A stretch of 64,000 bases of DNA, taken from Astropecten irregularis. Taxonomy: Eukaryota > Echinodermata > Asteroidea > Paxillosida > Astropectinidae. The translations under genes and the position numbers were made by a program. The stretch lies in the NCBI GenBank assembly GCA_963971285.1, contig OZ020261.1:930001-994000 (forward strand). Direction: 5' to 3'. Positions 57,048 through 64,000 of this stretch are shown here, in pieces. The notes under the pieces are model-generated. The model was not told where the DNA came from, searched no databases, and saw only the letters and a program-made list of their open reading frames with translations. Numbering within the stretch: the stretch's first letter is position 1; each line of letters begins with the position of its first letter.

Positions 57048-57245
57048 CACGGGTTTACACTTCCAAAAGTGCGCATGCGTGATAGTGCCTCGTTTCGAAG
57101 TCGCGATAAAAACCGCAGAAGTGTAAACACGTGTATTGTCTTCGACAATGGACGGGCTTACACTTCGAAAAGTGCGCATGCGTAGAAGTGCCTCGTTTTG
57201 AAGTTGCGATAAAATCCAAGATGGCCTCCGAAGTGTAAACCCGTG
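57048..57245. mobile_element. MITE family J, copy 2
   Basis: 198 bp flanked by TA, same dimeric structure as 19452-19650, including the attgtc-ttc-gacaat junction. Confidence 0.85.
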
Positions 57246-57261
57246 TATTGTTCCTCTATAG

Positions 57262-57579
57262 TTTGGATTGCAAAATATCACAAAAGATACAGTAACAGTC
57301 GTCTGTGAAGATTTCAGTCCCATACGGTGCCTACTTTTTTGAGAAAACAGTGAAACACGCTCACAGTATTTTTGAAATCTTTTCACCATAAATGTTTTTC
57401 TTTAAAAGATCAAAATTGTTTTTGGTCATTGGTTTGACTATTTTCTGAAAAAAATACAGCTTTTCAGGCAGAAAGAAAATAACGGTATGTTTCTCATCAC
57501 CATCTTTATACCCTGTAAGTTATATGTAAATCTGTGACGATTTCTGTTTCGGTATGCTACCAAAGTATAGTACCTTTAA
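57262..57579. mobile_element. MITE family A, left end missing
   Basis: Begins within the family at 'caaaatatcacaaaagatac' shortly after the family J element and ends at TTAA 57576-57579. Confidence 0.8.
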
Positions 57580-57737
57580 GCTGAGGATTCGTGCTGTGCT
57601 AAACATCGACCAATGAATGTATAGATCCTCCCTTTATACTGAGACAGGTGTTGCCACAAGCCGCCAAAATCCTCTCATTACAGGTTGTGTACTTTCATGT
57701 AGGGTCAATAACTTCAAGCATAGAGTACATAAAGGAC

Positions 57738-57870
57738 CTAGGGTCGATCGTAACTCATCATAATTAACTACCAATCGTATATAGGACTTATGATGCATTG
57801 CAGCATATGTCGGGTTATCCTTCGTAACTCGAGTTACGATCGGTCGTAGGGCTTCGTGAAATCGATCCAT
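57738..57870. mobile_element. hAT-like MITE family L
   Basis: 'gggtcgatcgtaactcatca' on the left; 'tcggtcgtagggcttcgtga'-aatcgatcc on the right; central self-complementary 'gtaactcgagttac'. Confidence 0.75.
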
Positions 57871-58530
57871 TATCACACACAACTTGTTACATCCGTAATC
57901 CAACCACATCTATTTTGGGTTCTAAAATATCACGTGATTTCTTGATCATGTTTTTTTTTTTCAGTGTCTTTTTTTCCTTTTGTTTATCAGTGACAACAGT
58001 GTATGCAGTTTGTTGCATCACTTATTGCACTGTGCTATATACATTTCTATACTACAGTGCAATGGTGAGCGTGAAGACTTTAAGTACATACAGCTTTTGT
58101 TCAACGAGTCTTTATGTCAATAACTAAGCGATGTAAGGCGATTTTCTGTAAGGTCACTTTCTACCGACCAACATCGTGTTCAATGACTAATTTCACAAAG
58201 CACTTATACGTGTAAAATCAATCCCAATTGCTAAGCAAAACAAAATCACTATGGTGATACTGACAACATGTCTGAAGATAGTGTCTGGTGAAACCCCAGG
58301 CACGACGCAAAACCGCTCGTCTTTTTACAACTCGGTTTTGGTCGACTTCTGCGACTTGTGTAAAGCTGAACAAATATATCACTTGTTTGGTTTCAGCAAG
58401 GACGCTCATTCCCTAATTAAAAGGGATGATCTGCTTCCAAACTACGGCCAAAAGGCTATGTTTTCAAATCCTTGGTGGATTAAATGGAATTACAGAATCT
58501 ATGCAACATGTTTTACAGCGCGTTTATTTG
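57871..58530. other. No gene recognised
   Basis: T-rich run at about 57950-57960. A 106-codon plus-strand frame (58251-58571) has no recognisable family. Confidence 0.4.
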
Positions 58531-58532
58531 CT

Positions 58533-58786
58533 TTAAGCAGAGTGTACATGCGTTGTCAACAATTTTGGTAACAATCTCGGTAATGTTCCTCAGTTAGGGC
58601 AACACGACTTTGGGCCCTGTGTACACTGAGCAACATTTGGCCGACATGTTAACGAGATGTTGCTGCGACATGTTATTCAACTCGTTTTGCTCTGTGTACA
58701 CTGACAACTGTTTCGGCAACAAGGTACTTGGGTAACATGTTACCGAGATTGTTACCGAAAATGTTGACAGTAGTGTACACTCTTAA
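58533..58786. mobile_element. MITE family C, copy 3
   Basis: Ends 'ttaagcagagtgtacatgcg' and 'cagtagtgtacactcttaaa'; contains the uninterrupted 'ttagggcaacacgactttgg' used as the empty site for the 29.5-kb nest. Confidence 0.85.
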
Positions 58787-59109
58787 ATCAACGCTCACCT
58801 ATAGTGGGATAAGGAAAGCCATCATCACGCCCATCAGTTCCCTAATCTGGGGATAATCTCTGATTAAAGGGTGGTATTCCCGAGTGGATTTAAAGCCTAG
58901 GATGATCTTCCTTATTATAATATTAGACAGTCTTCGCACACAAGCAACAATCAGTGAAATCTTTGCCAGTGCTCGGACCGCTGGCGTTCTAATTCTTAGG
59001 GCCTGGGGCAAATTTCATTGAGCTGAAAACTATTAAGTACAATACAAGACAATTTTGTTACAAACACTTCAGCTTCTAGCTCTAGTAGGGAAGAGTTGTA
59101 CAACATTCA

Positions 59110-59464
59110 TTAAAGGTAACATCATACTTTGGTGTTTGTCAAATAAATGCAGATTCATGGGCAAAAATATCAAGGAAGATACAGTAACAATCATCTGTGA
59201 AATTTCCAGTCCCATACGGTGCCCATTTTTTGAGAAAACATTTGAGATTCACCAAAACATCTATTCACCGTTAAAGTTTAAAGATAAAAAAAAAATGTGG
59301 ATTTTTGGTCATTGGATTTACTCTTTTCAAGATAAATACGGCATTTCAGAAAAGAAACATGTTAACGGTAAGTTTCAACCATCACCATCTTCATACCCTG
59401 AAAGTTATAGATAAATCTATGAAGATATTTTTTTCGTATGCTACCAAAGTATGATAATACCTTT
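59110..59464. mobile_element. MITE family A
   Basis: Left border TTAA 59110-59113; right end 'ccaaagtatgataatacctt' with the terminal TTAA lost. Confidence 0.85.
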
Positions 59465-60005
59465 GGGTCACTGAGCTCCGTGATTATGTTCAAAGCAGTT
59501 CATAGATTTGAGCTGGTTTTCACAAATAAGATCGATCTTAAGATGAGTATAAAGTTGCCATAATCCTCATAGCAGTTTGCACAGTAACACCATACTTTGC
59601 TTAGCAAATAAGAATGATTTACATTCTAAGATTGGTCTTACTGCTTTAATAGTGAAATCGGCCCTTGATCAGGCAGGGGTGGTTCTAGCTTTCAGTAAAG
59701 GGGAAGTTGGGAAATCGGAATTTGTCGTTTCGATGATGGAATTTTAAAGTCGCTCTATTTTGCCATGGAATAGAGGGTATTTTTCAATTTGGTGTCAGTC
59801 CATTTGGCATTTGGGTGCATTGTAAATTGGATTTGGGGGTTTGGAGTTTATAGGGTGTGTAGTTGGAATTGGGGATTTTTGCATTATCGAAAAGGGTTTG
59901 AGATTTGGAGTTTTTATTTCTTTGGGGAGGTTGATGGTTACTGCACTTAATGAAGCCTGACAATCAAACACAAACTGGCTTCAAAACTACCATCGGTTTA
60001 CGAAT
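59465..60005. other. No gene recognised; G/T-rich stretch
   Basis: 59690-59940 is G/T-rich ('tttgggggtttggagttt') without a clear period. Confidence 0.4.
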
Positions 60006-60240
60006 GTCTCTTGAAACCTGGGTCCTTTTCTAAACTTTGGCTTCGCCTCAGGCACCGGCTTCGTCTCTGTCATCCATACGCTGAAATTATAGGTTGTGGA
60101 TTTTTATTGAAGCTGAAGCTCTGTTTTTTCCTTTTCAAACCAGAGAATCTACCTCTGAACCGCAAAAAGCCTCAATTTTGATGCCCGTTATTTTAGAATG
60201 GATTAACGGAATGGAGCCGGAGCCTGAGCCGAGGATTTGA
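60006..60240. mobile_element. MITE family K
   Basis: 'ttggcttcgcctcaggcacc' left, 'gagccggagcctgagccgag' right; same interior as 56766-57002. Confidence 0.75.
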
Positions 60241-60574
60241 AAGGCACCAGTATTCTTGGACTGGGGCAACTGGGCTTCGGCAAAAAGCATACGAAAGTTG
60301 CACACGATGTGCCGTCATTTTCTTTTATGCATAAAGTCAACTCATGGGGGATTTTATGAAGCGGGCAGGTAGAAAATAAACACTTCAAACGGTTGACGAG
60401 GGTTGAGGTTGGTGCCGCATTGTCAGAACTCGAAGGCTGAAGTTTAGCTGGAAATGGCATCGCAAATAAGAACCCGGGGCTACACAACTTTCACGGAAGT
60501 CCAAAGGCCTTTTAGCAAACACTTTAGCATTCCAAGCCAAGAGAGTTGCCATTCATGATGCATTATAGCTACGG

Positions 60575-60745
60575 GCCAATTCCGAACGGCATGCTTAGCC
60601 TACAAAATGTGCTAAGCAGCAATAAGGTTTTGCTCAGGTAACCAACCAATAATATCGCCTGCAGCTGGTATTATTATCCTATTATGCTTAGCATTGTACG
60701 AACACGCTAAGCAGTATGAACTCATCAGCAGCTCTACAGACCCAG
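60575..60745. mobile_element. Degenerate hAT-like family B element
   Basis: 'cgggccaattccgaacggca' and 'tgcttagcctacaaaatgtg' at the left, with inverted 'cacgctaagcag' at right. Confidence 0.5.
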
Positions 60746-61139
60746 ACCCATGTATAAAAAAGGCGGGTGAAATACTATAGCCTGACTTTACAATTCGTTC
60801 TATGAACATATAGACCATTTTAGGCATGTGTCATACACAAGACAATCTATCGAAGTGTATACATGTATAAGGCAGCATGACACATGTCTGTTTTATTTTT
60901 GTTTTCCTGGCAAAATTCCTGGCAAAATAAAATCTCTGGCTACGGCTGCAAATTTCACGCGCACCTATGGCGGCCATTACTAGCCAGTGACTGCAGCCGT
61001 TTCCATAGACTTGTGTGTTATTTGCGGCCACAGCAAGGGATTTGGGACACGGCCTAACAGTCGACCAAAAATTTCATCTAAATCTGATATGGTTATGATT
61101 GAATTTTGGGACACCGCCAACATAGGGCTGGATAGCTAA
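60746..61139. other. No gene recognised
   Basis: No assignable feature. Confidence 0.4.
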
Positions 61140-61215
61140 GTTTACACAGCATAGTATATGCTGATAAAGGTCCTACTAGGATCGAAACGTCAGGTCCTCC
61201 TAACTCCAGTCATTT
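61140..61215 (-). repeat. Dispersed element E, single unit
   Basis: 'ggtcctactaggatcgaaac' and 'gtcaggtcctcctaactcca', the 33.5-kb minisatellite unit in the same orientation. Confidence 0.7.
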
Positions 61216-61890
61216 TATAAATTTAAGGTAATTTTTTTGGCCGATGAGCAGTTTCCAGCAGTATATTATACTAGCAGAATAATATCGATCGCTAGCATCG
61301 TATTCGATTGATGCGGTTTCTAGCGGTTTTTACTACCATAAGGACAGGTCATTTTAAAAATAAACTTGACACTGAACAGCATTATGCTTTGTCATCATAT
61401 TCTGCCTGATCATAATAAAGAATTACGCATGCGTTACAGTAGCCACAAAGTCGTTTGCAGTAAGGTATTACTAAAATTCCGCTGCCAAGGCTAGATATAG
61501 ACCCATAAAGGAACGAAGGGTATACAAAACCATCCGGAACACTTCCCAGGGTTGCTGGTATGTAGCCTTGATTCAAGGCTGTTCCGCACCCATGCTCATG
61601 AATCAACCACTCACAACAGAACCGTGAAAATATCAATTACCTTGTGTGAAAGCCTAGCCACTTGGAATCTCCAGATTGTTCAACTAGTCATTTTTTCAAA
61701 AGGTGTTGTTCTTGCTTATGATTGTGTGTATGGTGTTAAAGAACTCAACCAGTAAGGTTACGAAAAGTTCACACACTTTCGCTGATGTTTCATGGGAAAA
61801 TATTCTCAACTACAAAGTTTTGTGGCAGTTCGCAGACGAAGATATTTGGCAAAAATTAATAACTTTTCACACACAAATAATATTTAGGTA
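61216..61890. other. No gene recognised
   Basis: Short frames only (for example 61382-61636 minus, 84 codons) with no recognisable domain. Confidence 0.4.
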
Positions 61891-61893
61891 CTA

Positions 61894-62355
61894 CAGAGTG
61901 AGTCAACAAGAACTCGTGATGTTTTTTGTTGTTGTTTTTTTCAAGGAAACTGATAACAGTCAAAAGTTTCGTAAAACATAATCTAACTAGCATTCTCTAA
62001 TGAAACGAATTGTTCATTGCTAGGAGAAGTTATGTCTATTTTAATAAAGGTACTCATTTTGAAAGCTGTCCATGGAATGTTAATGCTTAACTGAATCTAA
62101 ACATCTGAAAGTGTATTACTTCATTTTAGCTATTGCGTACTGAACATGGGTTTTGTCAAATATTGGCAGATTGCAAAATTAGTAGGCCCCTACCTGTATT
62201 AAAATAGACATAACTCCTCTTAGGAATGATCAATTTATTTCATTCCATTTTTCTAATAAGCAGGAGAGAGTGCTTGCTTTACTGATCTTTTGAGTGTGAT
62301 TTGTTTCTTTTGAAAAACATAACCAATCCCGGTCAAGTTCTTTTAGACTCACCCT
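61894..62355. mobile_element. Palindromic mariner-like MITE (family M)
   Basis: 462 bp flanked by TA; ends CAGAGTGAGTC and GACTCACCCTG. Both arms carry 'gttatgtctattttaa' in inverse orientation. Ends resemble Tc1/mariner termini; no transposase is encoded. Confidence 0.8.
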
Positions 62356-62524
62356 GTATAGGAATGAATATACAGCATCGGGCCGTCTGGGCACGGTGTC
62401 TTTTTGTGTGCGATTTCCAAGGCACAGCAGTGGCGGATCTAGCTTTTTGTTAAGGGGTGGGTTTACCCGGAGTGAAGTTTTGTAGCCAGGCACTGCGAGG
62501 GCGGGTGGGGGTGGGTTTATAGTC

Positions 62525-62700
62525 AATGGGTATCAAAACAGAGACTTTTGGCTGCGGTTCGGAGGTGGATCAGTCTCTGGTTTGAAAAGAAAAACAGAGC
62601 TTCAGCTTCAAAGAAAAATCACAACTTGTCTTTTCAGCATATGGATGCCAGAGCTGGAGCCTGAGCCTGAGCCAAGGTTTCGTAAACGCCCTTAGTTGTT
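62525..62700. mobile_element. MITE family K, partial, inverted
   Basis: 'ggctgcggttcggaggtgga', 'tctctggtttgaaaagaaaa' and 'gagcctgagcctgagccaag' then 'gtttcgtaaacgccctta'. Confidence 0.7.
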
Positions 62701-63017
62701 TTTTTAAGTATTTGTACATGTGATGTGACAAGACCGAAGAACTTACGTATAAATCTACGGAGGCTATTTAATTGAATGATGTTTACAGTACACACAAAAA
62801 CATCTGGGGTCGAGGTTGAACCTCCTAGTGAATTTGGGAGTGGCTCTTATACTATACTCAGCATCAAACCTTCTAAGCATTTTTCACTAGCTTAGCAGAT
62901 CAATAATAATCAGCCCCTCCCCAAACAGATAGCGGTGCTTAACCGTTTTTAAGCGGTTAAAGTTTCGCTCAGCTGAGCCTAAACACATGTTAGGAAATCG
63001 AACTACTTGATAATTAA

Positions 63018-63075
63018 AACGCTTGGAGTTAGGAGGGCCTGACTCGTTGCGATCCTAGCAGGATCTTTCTCAATT
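63018..63075 (+). repeat. Dispersed element E, single unit
   Basis: 'gcttggagttaggagggcct' then 'gcgatcctagcaggatcttt'. Confidence 0.7.
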
Positions 63076-63477
63076 GCAAAATATTCCGGGTCATTTTTGG
63101 CTGATAAACAGTTTGCAGCAGTATTTGTATTGTACTTAATAATTTGTCATTGTACTGGATCAAATTAAATGGCTCTGCTTGATGTAGAATTTGGCGCTTA
63201 TGACACTCATTCTCTACTTACAGAGTTAGTGCTGAGTAAGCGAGAAATCCTTAGTCACGGCCATTATGAACGCACACGACAGAAATCCCTCATATCCACG
63301 AAATAAGCTCTCGTAAGCACAAAATGTTCCGCTTCCGTAAGCGCTGATTCTACGCTGACAGTAAGCCATAAAACGCTGCTTAACTCTGGACAATGTTTTC
63401 ACATCACTTAACGGATTTTGTGCAAACTGGAGGGTTTTTTCACAGCGCTGTAGCGCTGTGTTGACCCGGGACAATTC

Positions 63478-63702
63478 GACCCATAGAGCTTCTTAAGCAC
63501 AAACATTTCCCCTAAGCACCAAAAACAGATCAGTATGCTGGCCACATTTCCTTGTGAGTGTTATGCTCAGAAAACAATGGCCGAATACAAGTCAAAAGCA
63601 GCCAACATCACATGAACATGTGGTCGGTAATTCTGTTTGACCAAGGACGACTTTCCATGCTTAAGAAAATGTTGTGCTTAAGCAGCTTTATGATCACTGG
63701 AG
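63478..63702. mobile_element. hAT-like family B element
   Basis: 'gacccatagagcttcttaag' at left, 'cttaagcagctttatgatca' at right; interior 'caatggccgaatacaagtca' marks the subtype shared with 35443 and 52738 in reverse. Confidence 0.75.
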
Positions 63703-64000
63703 TGAAAAGCAGGCTTACGTTCCGTTAAGCGAATTTCGAGCAATACGTGATTTATCAATCTGCTTACTCTATTAATGACTAATGAGTGCTTAAATCTTAT
63801 TTCAACATTAAGCAGTATACGATTTCGTACTGCTGAGATTTATTCCCTGTCATACCATGAAAATATGCAGATCGTAAGGAGCACTATGACACTTTACGAC
63901 ATGTCCGTAATCCTACATTTAAAAACGTTTGTTTTCTTTTTATCGCCGAAATGTTCACTCCTGTTTTACTTTTCAAAACATTAATGTTTCCTTCGAAGCC
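63703..64000. other. No gene recognised
   Basis: Short AT-rich end of the window. Repeated 'cttaa/ttaag' motifs may be family-B relics. Confidence 0.35.

Noticed and set aside
58799..58841. Possible Rh exon ending '...GFPYPTI' before gtgagc, which would join 'VFQDVHV'
   Set aside because: The phase fits and 'YP' precedes 'FQDVHV' in the family, but the family has one residue between, not three, and an in-frame stop lies about 44 nt upstream with no hydrophobic TM1. Probably coincidence.

Overview
This window looks like part of a marine invertebrate deuterostome genome, probably an echinoderm. The evidence is AT-rich DNA, GT-AG introns in a Rhesus-type ammonium transporter, secreted PAN/apple plus fibrinogen-domain lectin-like genes of the kind expanded in echinoderms and lancelets, and very dense short inverted-repeat transposons. 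The species cannot be fixed from sequence alone.

Layout. (1) 1-2.9 kb: the 5' part of a retrotransposon gag frame on the minus strand, running off the left edge, with a possible leader and LTR. (2) 3.0-25.4 kb: a large, diverged tandem duplication. Each copy holds a block of 1.65-2 kb sub-repeats with an 83-bp minisatellite, several kb of alignable noncoding DNA, and one intronless minus-strand gene for a secreted PAN-fibrinogen protein (13315-14304 and 24376-25371). The copies stop resembling each other at the two start codons, so their promoters are unrelated. Insertions present in only one copy can be ordered in time. (3) 25.4-38.4 kb: no recognisable gene; MITEs, SINE-like elements and a 56-bp minisatellite. 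(4) 38.4-54.9 kb: a Rh-type ammonia/ammonium transporter gene on the minus strand. Eight clear exons and one candidate micro-exon cover about 390 residues; the first and last coding exons were not found. (5) 54.9-64 kb: the presumed 5' side of that gene, filled with nested MITEs.

The genes do not form an obvious pathway. The FReD pair encodes secreted recognition-type proteins; the Rh gene encodes a membrane channel for ammonia. The most informative content is the repeat stratigraphy. One MITE family (A) inserts at TTAA, shown by an element sitting inside the TTAA of another MITE. A hAT-like family (B) sits inside a third family (C) with an 8-bp duplication. The Rh gene carries tandem fossil pieces of its own twin-histidine exon in the next intron, and one of its introns is a minisatellite built on the 5' splice-site motif.
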